Under the pieces are notes generated by a model. The model saw only the letters and a list, made by a program, of their open reading frames with translations, searched no databases and had not been told where the DNA came from. Positions 5,574 through 14,359 of a stretch of DNA of 64,000 nucleotides are shown here, piece by piece (positions within the stretch are counted from its first letter, which is position 1; each line of letters opens with the position of its first letter). A program made the translations under genes and the position numbers. The stretch is from Thermoplasmata archaeon (GTDB taxonomy: Archaea; Thermoplasmatota; Thermoplasmata; Lutacidiplasmatales; UBA184). The stretch covers positions 1 through 64,000 of the forward strand of contig JAGWLG010000009.1 of NCBI GenBank assembly GCA_028864975.1. The letters are read 5' to 3'.

Positions 5574-7442
5574 TCAACCGACCGGCGGAGCCTCGGGGGG
5601 AGATGGCACGGGTGGGGGGGCGGTGCTCCGTGTCCGCTCCTCACCGTGCGCTCGATGTCGGACCTTAACGACGAGACCCCGGGGAAGCCGCCCCATCCAT
5701 GGCCCCGGGACGCGGGCCTCTCCGACACCGAGAACCTCTCCGTTCCGAAGGAGGAGCACCTCGTCTCCCCGACGGAGCGCCGGGTCCCCCCGCTCTACCC
5801 CTGGGGCGAAGAGATCCCCCCGGAGCTCGACACCCCCCCGGACCTCGACCCGGTACCCGTCGGCGGCGCTCACGATCTTGCGAGCCCCCGGCACGGTCAA
5901 GCGCCAGAGCCCGGTCTCCTCCTTCCAGGTCGCGAGGTCCTGGTGGTCCGTGGAGATCAACCGCTGGAACCAGGGCCGTCCCATGAGCCGTACCTCCCCC
6001 TCGAACAGCCGGTCCGCGATGGTCGGCCCGAACTGGACCTGCGCCAGCGCCCGGAGCTCCTCGCGCACCCGCGCGAGCGGGCCCCCGGCCGCGGCGCGTT
6101 CCCTCGACAAGGCCAAGCGCCTCATCTCCGACGACAGGGCGGAGAGCGACGCGGAGGACGTCGTCGCGCTACCCTCGACCGTCCAGGCCACCTTCTCGGG
6201 GGGAAGGAGGTCCTTCAACCAGGCGTACTCCTCGCTTGGTAGGTGGGCGACGACCGCGCGATATCCTCCCGTTCTCAACAGATGCTGGAGCGCATCGCGC
6301 ACCCAGCGCCGCTCATCCTCGTCCCAGGCCCCGGTGACCGGGATGTCGTAGTTCCGGGCCGGGTAGACCGCTTCGAGCTCCCTCGGGACCAGGCCCAGGG
6401 GGGAGGTCACCGATGCCCAGTGGACACCCAGCCCCGGGGGCAGGCCCTCGAGCGAGCGCGCGATGCGCCGGTGGGTGGGCGAAGACGCGTACGGTTTGGT
6501 CTTCGAACAGGGGACCAGCAGGAGGGTCCGTTTGGAAGAGGGGGGACGGTACCGCTCCAGGAACCGTTGTCGGAAGCGTTCGACCTCGGGGCGGCGCAAA
6601 GCCTCCTTGGTCGTGTACGGGCGGACACCGGCCCCGGTCACGGGGGCATGAATCTCCTGGAACGGCGCCCCAAGGGTATCGTAGTAGCGCAGGAGCTCCC
6701 CACGGCAAGGCTCCGGGACCAGACGGGCCTCGACCAGTTCGCGAAGCCGACCTGCACCTGCGAAACGTCGCACCCGAGCAAGCTCGTCGAGGTACTCCTG
6801 TTCCACGGCGGCAGCCCGCTGGAGTAACGGGGGGCGTGCCCGCGCCGTGTCAGCCCCGTCCAGGTCCTCGGCATCCGCCGAGAGCTCTCTCCCTGCACCA
6901 GCGGCGAGAAGGCCCTGGGTCGTGTCCACTAGGTCGATCCCCATGGCGAAGAGCAACGAGAGCCTGCCGGGAGTAGCGACCCGAGGGGCCCAGAGCATGG
7001 GGGCAGGCCCCGCGGCCTCCCTCAGAGCGATCGCTCCTTTGACGAAACCCTCGGTATCGGTGAAAGTGGCACGGGCGTTCATCCAGACGACAAGGTCCCA
7101 CGGCTCCTCCCGAAGTGCCTGGGAGGTGGGTACGGAGAGCGGGGTCCTCACGCCGAGCACCCGAGGGGCCAGGCGCTGACCTGGCCCGGACGTCCCGGAG
7201 ACCTCAGGGACCGCGACCTCGACCGCCAGTTCGAGGACCCTCTCCCCTTGCCTCCACCGGAGGGCTCTCCGCATCGGGCCACCCGACCCTCCCTCCTCGA
7301 GGACCGCAACCCCGGGCTCCAGCGTCCGTTCCGCCGTTCCGCGCGGAGTGGACCTGAGCACGCCCGGAAGCGTGAGCTGCAGCTCGCCTACAGTGCCCTC
7401 CCCCACGAGGGTGGCCCCGTCGAGCCGGGAGCAGGAGCGCAT
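5574..7442 (-). CDS. arcS: Archaeosine synthase (ArcS)
   Basis: ArcS converts the preQ0 base placed at position 15 of archaeal tRNAs by TgtA into the precursor of archaeosine. The hallmark PCSKTKPY motif, whose lysine is the modifying residue in characterised ArcS, is at about residues 311-318. An alpha/beta domain follows (RNYDIPVTG, VVAHLPSEEY), then a C-terminal PUA domain (GRKIVSAADGYRVEVRGG-like start, ending RGLVVKVRHR). The N-terminal third is a reduced TGT-like barrel. Starting at ATG 7442 gives 622 residues; an in-frame TTG at 7460 is possible. The last 30 residues are a Pro-rich tail. It lies just upstream of the tRNA-Val on the same strand. Confidence 0.88.
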   Translation of the reverse strand: MRSCSRLDGATLVGEGTVGELQLTLPGVLRSTPRGTAERTLEPGVAVLEEGGSGGPMRRALRWRQGERVLELAVEVAVPEVSGTSGPGQRLAPRVLGVRTPLSVPTSQALREEPWDLVVWMNARATFTDTEGFVKGAIALREAAGPAPMLWAPRVATPGRLSLLFAMGIDLVDTTQGLLAAGAGRELSADAEDLDGADTARARPPLLQRAAAVEQEYLDELARVRRFAGAGRLRELVEARLVPEPCRGELLRYYDTLGAPFQEIHAPVTGAGVRPYTTKEALRRPEVERFRQRFLERYRPPSSKRTLLLVPCSKTKPYASSPTHRRIARSLEGLPPGLGVHWASVTSPLGLVPRELEAVYPARNYDIPVTGAWDEDERRWVRDALQHLLRTGGYRAVVAHLPSEEYAWLKDLLPPEKVAWTVEGSATTSSASLSALSSEMRRLALSRERAAAGGPLARVREELRALAQVQFGPTIADRLFEGEVRLMGRPWFQRLISTDHQDLATWKEETGLWRLTVPGARKIVSAADGYRVEVRGGVELRGDLFAPGVERGDPALRRGDEVLLLRNGEVLGVGEARVPGPWMGRLPRGLVVKVRHRAHGEERTRSTAPPPVPSPPEAPPVG

Positions 7443-7531
7443 GGGCACCGTGGAGCCCAAGGGAGCTTGAAGCTCGCCCGGGGGCGCCGCGTCCCCCGCG
7501 GCCGTCGGCGGCGGCCGGCTGGACGCCCCGT

Positions 7532-7867
7532 CTAGCTCGACTTCTTGGTGCGGCCCCCGCGTTCCTGCGAGGGGAAGTAGGTCTGCCAGGCGTTGACCAG
7601 CGTCTCACGCCGCTCCGACCCCGCATCCTTCCGTCCCTTGCGGCCGAAGAGGGGGTCGTGGTTGTCTCGAACCACGCGGAGGAAGCTCTCCGGGTTCTGG
7701 CTCGCCAGTTCGAAACCGTAGAGCATGAACTCCCGCAGCAAGCTGGACCGCCCCCTCCACCCGATCCTCCGCCGGACCATCGGGTTGAGCGCTCGCTTCG
7801 CGAGCCTCCATACGTCGGTCGTCGTCTTGTAATCCTTGCCAGATAGGCCAATCATGACCTGCGGCAT
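7532..7867 (-). CDS. Hypothetical basic protein
   Basis: This 111-residue, strongly basic protein starts at ATG 7867. TTTDVWRLAKRALNPMVRRR and LLREFMLYGFELASQNPESF look helical; the tail is Lys/Arg-rich. I recognise no family. It precedes arcS on the same strand with a 71-base or longer gap. A TATA-like TTAAATA about 30 bases upstream of its ATG (7897-7903) is the likely promoter for it and perhaps for arcS. RNA binding would fit the composition but is a guess. Confidence 0.55.
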   Translation of the reverse strand: MPQVMIGLSGKDYKTTTDVWRLAKRALNPMVRRRIGWRGRSSLLREFMLYGFELASQNPESFLRVVRDNHDPLFGRKGRKDAGSERRETLVNAWQTYFPSQERGGRTKKSS

Positions 7868-8018
7868 TTCCCCTCGACGCTCCCAACTTAAGGACGGTAT
7901 TTAACTTCCGCTCGAGAGACCATATATCGGGGGGAACGAGATTCCCCGCCCGAGCCGTGCGAATATCTGCAAATCCGCTAGAATCCGAACAATTCCGCAG
8001 ATCTGAGGCCGTTCGCGC

Positions 8019-8900
8019 TCACAGGTAGAACAACACCACTGTGGCGAGGAAGACCCCTCCCATCGCGAAGTGGAGGCGGAAGAGCGGGAGCAGCCGCGGT
8101 CGTTTCGCCCTCAAGCCCAGCACCTCCGCCCCGGCGAGCGCCGCGACCCCCGCGAGCGGGAGCGCTACCCATGGGCTGAGGCCCCAGCTCTCGACCAAGA
8201 ACACTGTGAGCAGGACCGCGGCTCCGGCAAGGAGGCCCCCCACGAGATACGGGGTCCTCTTGGCTCCCAGCGAACGCGGCAGGGAGAAGAGCCCCTGCTC
8301 TTCGTCCGATGCGAGGTCGCCCAAGCTGTGGACCGATTCAAAGGCGGTCCCGAAGAGGACCATCGCCCCGACCGCCGTCCACGCGGCCAGAGGGACCGTG
8401 CCCATCACCGCGAGATACACCCCGGCGGGGAGCAGCGCCTGCACCGCTCCCAGGAGGACCGTGGTGGCCGGAGTGAACCTCTTCGTGTAGGAGTAGCCGA
8501 GCATCAGCGCGACGGCCGGGAGAGCAAGGACCGTCAGCCAGGGGTTGATGAGCAGCGCCGCGAGGAAGAAGACCGCCAGGTTGACCGCGACCACGGCCAC
8601 CGCTGCGCGGACCGAGAGCGTCCCCGTGACCAAGGGCCGGTCGCGGGTCCGCGGGTTCTTCGCATCGAACTCACGGTCCACCACCTGGTTGAACGCGTGG
8701 CCCGCATTGCGGGCTCCGATGAAGGCCAGCAGCACGAGCGTGGCCAGGGTCCACCCGGGGCGACCGTGGGCCGCCACGAGCAGGTAGGCGAGGGCGAAGA
8801 ACAGGTTGAGCCCCAGGTTGGGGACCATGAGGAGGGTCCCCAGGGCACGAAGCGACTCGAACCCCCGACGGGTGGCCGTCGCACCGTCCGTCGGCGCCAT
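8019..8900 (-). CDS. ubiA: UbiA-family prenyltransferase
   Basis: This 293-residue integral membrane protein has about eight to nine hydrophobic helices. It carries both Asp-rich motifs of the UbiA superfamily: NQVVDREFDAKNPRTRDRPL (about residues 70-89) and GDLASDEEQG (about 194-203), plus GYSYTKR between them. The family attaches polyprenyl chains to aromatic acceptors in quinone, haem or archaeal lipid synthesis. It overlaps ubiD by one base (TGATG), which favours an aromatic, 4-hydroxybenzoate- or menaquinone-type pathway over lipid synthesis. Exact donor and acceptor are unknown. Confidence 0.88.
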   Translation of the reverse strand: MAPTDGATATRRGFESLRALGTLLMVPNLGLNLFFALAYLLVAAHGRPGWTLATLVLLAFIGARNAGHAFNQVVDREFDAKNPRTRDRPLVTGTLSVRAAVAVVAVNLAVFFLAALLINPWLTVLALPAVALMLGYSYTKRFTPATTVLLGAVQALLPAGVYLAVMGTVPLAAWTAVGAMVLFGTAFESVHSLGDLASDEEQGLFSLPRSLGAKRTPYLVGGLLAGAAVLLTVFLVESWGLSPWVALPLAGVAALAGAEVLGLRAKRPRLLPLFRLHFAMGGVFLATVVLFYL

Positions 8901-10384
8901 CAGGAGGGCGGGCGGGAAGGGAGAAGCCGGGAGAGCACTGGGTCGCTCTTCAGGAGCTCGTCAACTCGAGCGACGACCGCCGGGTCCATGCGCGCTTCCT
9001 CCGGCCAAGGTCGGGGGTAGCCCTCCTCCTTCCACTTCTTCGTGGCATCGATACCGAGCTTCCCTCCCTGGTTCTCTTCCCGGTTCGAGACGGAGAGCTG
9101 GTCGACCGGGCCGAAGACATGCTCGAGGTCCACCTGAGGGTCGGCCTGGAGCCCCACGCGGTAGAGCACTTCACCGTGGTCGTGGGGGTCCACGTCGTGG
9201 TCGACGACCACGATATAGCGCGTGAACATCATCTGTCCGAGCCCCCAGAGGGCGTGCATCACCTTCCGGGCGTGCTGGGGGTAGCTCTTCCGGATCGCGA
9301 CGATCGCCACGTTGATGAAGATCCCTTCCAGCGGCAGGTCGAGGTCGACGACCTCGGGAAGGACCGCTTGGATCACCGGAAGAAAGAGGCGGGAGACGGA
9401 CTGCCCCAGGATCGCGTCCTCGGTGGGGGGCTTCCCCGTGACCGTGGTGAGGTAGACAGGAGAGCTCCGGTGGGTGACGTGGGTGATGTGGATGACCGGG
9501 AACTCCTCGGGGAGCGAGTAGTAGCCGGTGTGGTCCCCGAAGGGGCCCTCGACATGGCGCTCCTTGGGGTCGGCGTACCCTTCGAGCACGATCTCCGCTT
9601 CGGCGGGCACCTCGAGCGGGACCGTCCTGCAGGGGACCAAGGGTAGGCTCTCTCCTCGAAGGAAGCCGGAGAAGGCAAAGCGGCTGATCCCTTCGGGGAC
9701 CGGTGAGAGCCCGGCGAAGACGGTCGCGGGGTCGGCTCCGATCACGACGGCCACCGGCATCCGTTCGCCCCGGCGCTGGTATCGTCGGAAGTTCTCAGCG
9801 CCAGCGCGGTGGGTCTGCCAGTGGGCCCCGAGCGTCGACGAGGAGTACTTCTGGAGCCGGTAGACCCCGACGGCATTGTCGCCGGTCTCGGGGTTCCGCG
9901 TCACGACCAGGGGGAAGGTGATGGTGGGCCCCCCGTCCTTCGGCCAACATGTCAGGATGGGGAGCTGGTCCAGATCCGGTCGGTCGGTCTCCTCTTCCTG
10001 GCAAGCACCCTTGTTCACGCGCTTGGGCGCGAGAGCGCGAAGCTGCTGGAGCTGCTCCAGCGTGCCCGCCGGGTCGGTGAGGATGGCCCCAAGACCTGCG
10101 GGGGGTCGGAACCGGAGGAGCCGGCGGATGCGCTCGGCCGGTTCGTCCACGGAGGACGCACCCAGGGCCGACGCGATCCTCCGGGGGGAGGCGAGCACGT
10201 TGATCGCGACGGGGATCTTCGAGCCCCCGACGTTCTCGAAGAGGAGGGCCGGCCCGTCGCGACGGAGCGCTCGGAGCGCGATCTCGGTGATCTCGAGCCG
10301 GGAGGCGACCTGGCTACGGACCCTCACAAGGTCGCCCTGGGATTCCAGAGCGCGAAGGAACTCCCCGAGGTTCTTCCAGGCCAT
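8900..10384 (-). CDS. ubiD: UbiD-family prenylated-FMN decarboxylase
   Basis: This 494-residue (de)carboxylase is of normal family length. Diagnostic stretches are DNAVGVYRLQKYSS, the cofactor-binding region HWQTHRAGAENFRRYQ, and EGPFGDHTGYYSLPEEFPV, which carries the catalytic acidic residues. Enzymes of this family use prenylated FMN made by UbiX to decarboxylate aromatic or acrylic acids. No ubiX is in the window. It is the first gene of a two-gene unit with ubiA and is read divergently from an HTH_10 regulator 82 bases away. The substrate is probably a prenylated or free hydroxybenzoate-like acid. Confidence 0.9.
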   Translation of the reverse strand: MAWKNLGEFLRALESQGDLVRVRSQVASRLEITEIALRALRRDGPALLFENVGGSKIPVAINVLASPRRIASALGASSVDEPAERIRRLLRFRPPAGLGAILTDPAGTLEQLQQLRALAPKRVNKGACQEEETDRPDLDQLPILTCWPKDGGPTITFPLVVTRNPETGDNAVGVYRLQKYSSSTLGAHWQTHRAGAENFRRYQRRGERMPVAVVIGADPATVFAGLSPVPEGISRFAFSGFLRGESLPLVPCRTVPLEVPAEAEIVLEGYADPKERHVEGPFGDHTGYYSLPEEFPVIHITHVTHRSSPVYLTTVTGKPPTEDAILGQSVSRLFLPVIQAVLPEVVDLDLPLEGIFINVAIVAIRKSYPQHARKVMHALWGLGQMMFTRYIVVVDHDVDPHDHGEVLYRVGLQADPQVDLEHVFGPVDQLSVSNREENQGGKLGIDATKKWKEEGYPRPWPEEARMDPAVVARVDELLKSDPVLSRLLPSRPPS

Positions 10385-10431
10385 GGCGCCTCCCCCGGAC
10401 CCCGGGTCGGAGCGACGGACGTTCCTCTGGC

Positions 10432-10462
10432 TATTTGAACCGAGGGGCGTTCACGGGTGAAC
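10432..10462. promoter_or_regulatory. Shared divergent promoter with inverted-repeat operator
   Basis: TATTTGAA at 10432-10439 reads TTCAAATA on the other strand, so one AT-rich core can serve as TATA element for both ubiD (ATG 10384) and the regulator (ATG 10467). Right beside it, GTTCAC-GG-GTGAAC at 10449-10462 is a perfect 6-bp inverted repeat located where the rightward transcript should start. This suggests a binding site for the adjacent regulator. Confidence 0.6.
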
Positions 10463-10466
10463 CCCG

Positions 10467-11180
10467 ATGCAGACCGTCACTCTCGAGATGCCGACGGAGG
10501 CGCTGGTGGCGCTGGGGCTGCTCCCGGAGGGCTTCTTCCGGCAGTTCGAGGAACTGGAGCTCGTCGAGACCCTGGGGCTCGAGCCGAGATGGCGTCTCCA
10601 GGTCCTGCGGCTCCGGTCCCGCGGTCCCCCGAGGTCCTCCCGAGAGCTCTCGGAGCGCCAGAAGGAGCTGCAGAGAACCTACGACCTGGAGCGGCTCGAG
10701 CTCCTCGAGTCGCGCCCACGAAGCCGTGACCAGTTCTTCCTCGTGCGCCAGAGGAACCCGGGCCCTGTCCAGTCCCTGGTCGACCTCGCGGGGGGCGAGG
10801 TCTTCCCGGGCCGCCCCTTCCTTCTTCGGGAGCGGACGACCCTCGCTTCGTTGCGGGGCGACCCCAAGGTGATCCGGCGTCTGCTCGAGCGGCTGAAGGG
10901 TCTGGAGGTCCCCTACCGCCTTCGGCGCGTGCGCGGAGGGGTTGGCCCGGCCGAAGAGGAGCCCGACGCGGTCGCCCTCACCCCGCGGCAGGTCGAGGTC
11001 CTTCGGGAGGCCGCGCGCCGAGGGTTCTATGACGTCCCGAGGAAGACCTCGCTCTCGGAGCTTGCCCGCCGGCTCCACCGCAGCCCGGCGGCCGTGGGGA
11101 AGGTGCTCCGAAGGGCCGAAGGGACCCTGGCGCAGGAGCACCTTCGGCGGGTCGCCCCCGCGGCCACCGAAGCGGACTGA
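10467..11180 (+). CDS. HTH_10 (bacterio-opsin activator-type) regulator
   Basis: This 237-residue archaeal transcription factor has a C-terminal HTH_10 domain: LTPRQVEVLREAARRGFYDV, then PRKTSLSELARRLHRSP and a recognition helix ending VLRRAE. The N-terminal 150 residues form an alpha/beta sensor part without a recognised ligand motif. Divergent arrangement with ubiD-ubiA and a perfect inverted repeat over its own start region suggest it controls itself and the prenyl-aromatic genes. ATG 10467 is 28-33 bases from the TATA core, giving little or no leader. Confidence 0.85.
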   Translation: MQTVTLEMPTEALVALGLLPEGFFRQFEELELVETLGLEPRWRLQVLRLRSRGPPRSSRELSERQKELQRTYDLERLELLESRPRSRDQFFLVRQRNPGPVQSLVDLAGGEVFPGRPFLLRERTTLASLRGDPKVIRRLLERLKGLEVPYRLRRVRGGVGPAEEEPDAVALTPRQVEVLREAARRGFYDVPRKTSLSELARRLHRSPAAVGKVLRRAEGTLAQEHLRRVAPAATEAD

Positions 11181-11235
11181 CCGTCGTCGGGCCGGTGGTC
11201 GCAAGTGAGATGCCCCTTAGTTCCTCCAGCCCACC

Positions 11236-11775
11236 ATGCCCTCGAGATCCCTAGGAGGAGCCTCCCCCCAACGCCACCGCCGCCGCACTTCCCAGGGAAA
11301 GGGCCGCGGGGCCTTGCCCCGTCACACGTTACCGATCGCCACGCACTTCGATGTCGAGATCGAACGGATGCCGGACGCCCCTGCGGCACGGGTCCCCGTG
11401 AAGGCGACGGAGGATTCTGCGTGCTTCGACCTCTACGCCGCCCACGACGCGGAGCTCCTGCCAGGCCAAGTGACCCTGGTCCGTACGGGGCTCAAGATGC
11501 GGGCGCCCCCCGGGACGTTCCTCGAGATCCGACCTCGCAGCGGGCTCTCGACGAAGGGCGTCATCATGGTGAACGCGCCCGGCACCATCGACCGCGACTA
11601 TCCCCAGGAGGTGAAGGTCCCGCTCTCGGTCCTCTTCGGAGGGCCACGGACCCTGCGGGCAGGCGAGCGCGTCGCCCAGATGCGCGTGGTCCCGGAGGCT
11701 CGGACCGGCTTCCGGTGGGGGAGGGTCGAAGCAACGACCGACCGCGAAGGGGGCTTTGGTAGCACCGGCGCCTGA
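11236..11775 (+). CDS. dut: dUTP diphosphatase
   Basis: It hydrolyses dUTP to dUMP and pyrophosphate. The five trimeric-dUTPase motifs are visible in order: [28 protein letters not shown] (the tyrosine-containing motif 3), RVAQMRV and REGGFGSTG at the C-terminal end. The ORF from ATG 11236 has 179 residues, with 30 basic, probably non-structural residues before the fold. The true start may lie further in, since family members usually have about 140-160 residues. It lies close to purE and icd on the same strand. Confidence 0.9.
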   Translation: MPSRSLGGASPQRHRRRTSQGKGRGALPRHTLPIATHFDVEIERMPDAPAARVPVKATEDSACFDLYAAHDAELLPGQVTLVRTGLKMRAPPGTFLEIRPRSGLSTKGVIMVNAPGTIDRDYPQEVKVPLSVLFGGPRTLRAGERVAQMRVVPEARTGFRWGRVEATTDREGGFGSTGA

Positions 11776-11828
11776 CCGGGGAGGTCGCTCACCTTAAGGC
11801 GCGACCTGTTTCGTCCCCGCAGAGGACC

Positions 11829-12323
11829 GTGACCCCCCTTGTGGCCATCCTGATGGGCTCCAAGTCGGACTGGCCAGTCCTCGAGACCGGGGCGAAGGTC
11901 CTGGACACGCTCAAGGTCCCCTACGAGGTGCGTGTCCTCTCCGCCCACCGTGCGCCGGACGCGCTCGCGGACTACGTGAAGGGCGCGGAGAAGCGGGGGA
12001 TCGAAGTGATCATCGCGGCGGCGGGGGGCGCCGCGCACCTCCCCGGGGTCGCTGCCGCCCACACCATCCTCCCTGTTCTCGGGGTCCCCATCGCAACCTC
12101 CTCGTTCCAAGGAATGGACTCGCTCCTGTCGATCGTCCAGATGCCCTCCGGGATCCCGGTGGGCACCGTCGCCGTGGGGAAGGCCGGGCCCGTGAACGCG
12201 GCGCTGCTTGCCGCGGAGATCCTGGGGGGCAAGCACCCGGAGGTCCGGGAAGCCGTGCGGCGTTACCGCGAGAACCTCACGAAGGAGGCCCTCGCTCACC
12301 CGGATCCGAGGGAGGCGGCCTGA
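11829..12323 (+). CDS. purE: N5-carboxyaminoimidazole ribonucleotide mutase
   Basis: PurE rearranges N5-CAIR to CAIR in purine synthesis. The 164-residue length, [11 protein letters not shown] near the N-terminus, LSAHRAPD and the [10 protein letters not shown] loop are typical of the enzyme. No purK partner is in the window. It begins with GTG at 11829 after a CTTAAGG element about 33 bases upstream, and its stop is 13 bases before isocitrate dehydrogenase, suggesting a shared transcript. Confidence 0.93.
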   Translation: MTPLVAILMGSKSDWPVLETGAKVLDTLKVPYEVRVLSAHRAPDALADYVKGAEKRGIEVIIAAAGGAAHLPGVAAAHTILPVLGVPIATSSFQGMDSLLSIVQMPSGIPVGTVAVGKAGPVNAALLAAEILGGKHPEVREAVRRYRENLTKEALAHPDPREAA

Positions 12324-12336
12324 GCCCGCTGGCACC

Positions 12337-13824
12337 ATGACAGCCCAAGACCTCGCGCCCTTCCGGCTCGCCCCGAACGGGAAGAAGCTCGTCACGGTGA
12401 TCCCGGGGGACGGGGTGGGTCCTGAGATCGTGGCGGCGACCCGTCGGGTGCTCGAGGCGGCGAAGGCTCCCATCGAGTGGGAGGAGCGTCGGGCCGGGGC
12501 GGAGGTCTTCAAGGAAGGGCTCGCCTCGGGGGTCCCGACCGACACGATCGAGTCCATCCGAAGGACCCGGGTGGTCCTCAAAGGTCCCCTCGAGACCCCG
12601 GTCGGCTTCGGGGAGAAGAGCGCGAACGTCACGTTGCGCAAGCTCTTCGAGACCTTCGCGAACATCCGTCCCGTGAAGGAGCTCCCCGGGGTCCGTACCC
12701 CGTTCAGTGGTCGCGGCATCGACATGGTGATCGTCCGCGAGAACGTCGAGGACGTCTACGCGGGGATCGAGTACAAGGAAACTCCCGGGGTCGCGCAAGC
12801 CCTCAAGCTCGTGAGCCGCAAGGGGTGCGAGAAGATCGTCCGCTTGGCCTTCGAGCTCGCCCGGGCCGAGGGGCGGAGGAAGGTCCACTGCGCGACCAAG
12901 TCGAACATTCTCAAGCTGACCGAAGGGATGCTGAAGCGCACCTTCGAGGACGTGTCGAAGGAGTACCCCGACATCGAAGCCGCCCACATCATCATCGACA
13001 ACTGCGCCCACCAGCTGGTGAAGGCGCCCGAGCAGTTCGACGTGATCGTCACGACGAACATGAACGGCGACATCATCAGCGACGAGGGAAGCGCTCTGGT
13101 CGGGGGATTGGGGTTCGCGCCCTCCGCCAACCTGGGCAACGACGTCAGCATCTTCGAGGCGGTGCACGGCTCCGCGCCTAAATACGCCGGGAAGAACGTG
13201 ATCAATCCGACGGCCCTCATCCTGACGTCGGTCCTCCTGCTCCGCCATCTCCAGGAGTTCGGGGTGGCCTCGAACGTCGAGAACGCGGTGGTCGCGACGC
13301 TCGCGGGTGGCAAGGTCGCGACGCGCGATGTCGTCGGCGACGCCCTTGCGGCAAGCACCAGCGCCTTCGCGGAGGCGGTGATCTCGAACCTGGGCCGGGC
13401 CCCGCCCACCGGGTGGAAGGTCCGGCAGTATCGGGCACTCCAAATGCCCCATGTCCCCTCCGCGCCGGCCCGCGTCGTGCCCAAGTCCCGCCGGACCCTG
13501 GGGGTGGACGTCTTCGTCGAGAGCTCGACCGATGCGAGGACGCTGGGGACGGAGCTCCAGAAGCTCGTTCAGGGGACCCCCCTCGTGCTCCACGGCATCT
13601 CCAACCGAGGCACCCTGGTCTTCCCTCCCAGCGATGCGATGACGGATGTGGTCGACCACTGGCAGTGCCGCTTCCTCTTGTCCGACGGCCAGAGGGAGGT
13701 GCCCGAGGAGGCGCTGATCACGCTCCTCCAGCGCATCGCCGCCCGCCATCGGTGGGTGGCCACGGAGCGTCTCCAGGAGTTCGAGGGGACCCCGGCCTTC
13801 ACCCGTCCGCAAGGCGAGGACTGA
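12337..13824 (+). CDS. icd: Isocitrate dehydrogenase, Thermus type with C-terminal extension
   Basis: This 495-residue member of the isocitrate/isopropylmalate dehydrogenase family catalyses isocitrate to 2-oxoglutarate plus CO2. Visible features are VIPGDGVGPEI, the phosphate loop around EKSANVTLRK, VRENVEDVYAGIEY, KSNILKLTEG, and FEAVHGSAPKYAG with NPTA after it. About 140 extra residues follow the catalytic core (after position 350), as in Thermus and Rickettsia enzymes; most archaeal IDHs are about 410-430 residues. ATG 12337 was chosen because the longer frame only runs back into purE. Confidence 0.88.
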   Translation: MTAQDLAPFRLAPNGKKLVTVIPGDGVGPEIVAATRRVLEAAKAPIEWEERRAGAEVFKEGLASGVPTDTIESIRRTRVVLKGPLETPVGFGEKSANVTLRKLFETFANIRPVKELPGVRTPFSGRGIDMVIVRENVEDVYAGIEYKETPGVAQALKLVSRKGCEKIVRLAFELARAEGRRKVHCATKSNILKLTEGMLKRTFEDVSKEYPDIEAAHIIIDNCAHQLVKAPEQFDVIVTTNMNGDIISDEGSALVGGLGFAPSANLGNDVSIFEAVHGSAPKYAGKNVINPTALILTSVLLLRHLQEFGVASNVENAVVATLAGGKVATRDVVGDALAASTSAFAEAVISNLGRAPPTGWKVRQYRALQMPHVPSAPARVVPKSRRTLGVDVFVESSTDARTLGTELQKLVQGTPLVLHGISNRGTLVFPPSDAMTDVVDHWQCRFLLSDGQREVPEEALITLLQRIAARHRWVATERLQEFEGTPAFTRPQGED

Positions 13825-13842
13825 CGCCCTCCCGGTCGTTCC

Positions 13843-14340
13843 ATGACCGGTGGCGGGGGCTGGGTGCTCCGAGTGGGCCTAGGGCACCATCGGCCCGCCC
13901 CGGGACGGTCCTACCATGGCATGGTCTACCTCTTCCCTCCCGGCTCCACGACCCCCACCCTTGGGCGTACCGAGGTCCCACCCGGCCTGCCGCTCTGGTA
14001 CTTGACCCGGGCAGACCGGACCCTCCAGGACCTACGTCGTCGAGGAGAGCGGCTCCCCCCTGACCGCCGGTACTTGAAGGCCTGGGCCCGGGCGGTCCGG
14101 CCCCTGGAGGTCAACATCGAGGTGAGCGACCTGGGCACGGTCCTTCAGGCCCGTTACCGGATACCCGAGGGGATCTGGCTTCTGGGGCGCTTCGAGCAGG
14201 AGGCGAAGGGCGAGGAGCCGGTACGGGAGGAGCGCCTCTGGTGCGTGCGAGACCCCCCGCCCGCAGGCTTCGAGATGGCCCTGGGGGCCGTCAGGTTCCA
14301 CATGCACGTGGAGCGTCAAGGACAAGAAGAGGAAGCGTGA
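13843..14340 (+). CDS. Hypothetical protein
   Basis: This 165-residue protein lies between icd and a HAD phosphatase on the same strand, with short gaps (18 and 19 bases). Segments such as LEVNIEVSDLGTVLQARYR, WLLGRFEQEAK and FEMALGAVRFHMHVER alternate like beta strands. No signal peptide, membrane segment or known motif is visible. Good codon use and tight spacing support a real gene; function unknown. Confidence 0.55.
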   Translation: MTGGGGWVLRVGLGHHRPAPGRSYHGMVYLFPPGSTTPTLGRTEVPPGLPLWYLTRADRTLQDLRRRGERLPPDRRYLKAWARAVRPLEVNIEVSDLGTVLQARYRIPEGIWLLGRFEQEAKGEEPVREERLWCVRDPPPAGFEMALGAVRFHMHVERQGQEEEA

Positions 14341-14359
14341 TGCGTCCTTCCGAGGACCC

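Noticed and set aside
12277-13812. Leftward 511-codon frame opposite icd
   Set aside because: The opposite strand encodes a complete isocitrate dehydrogenase with all motifs; this frame has shadow-type composition.
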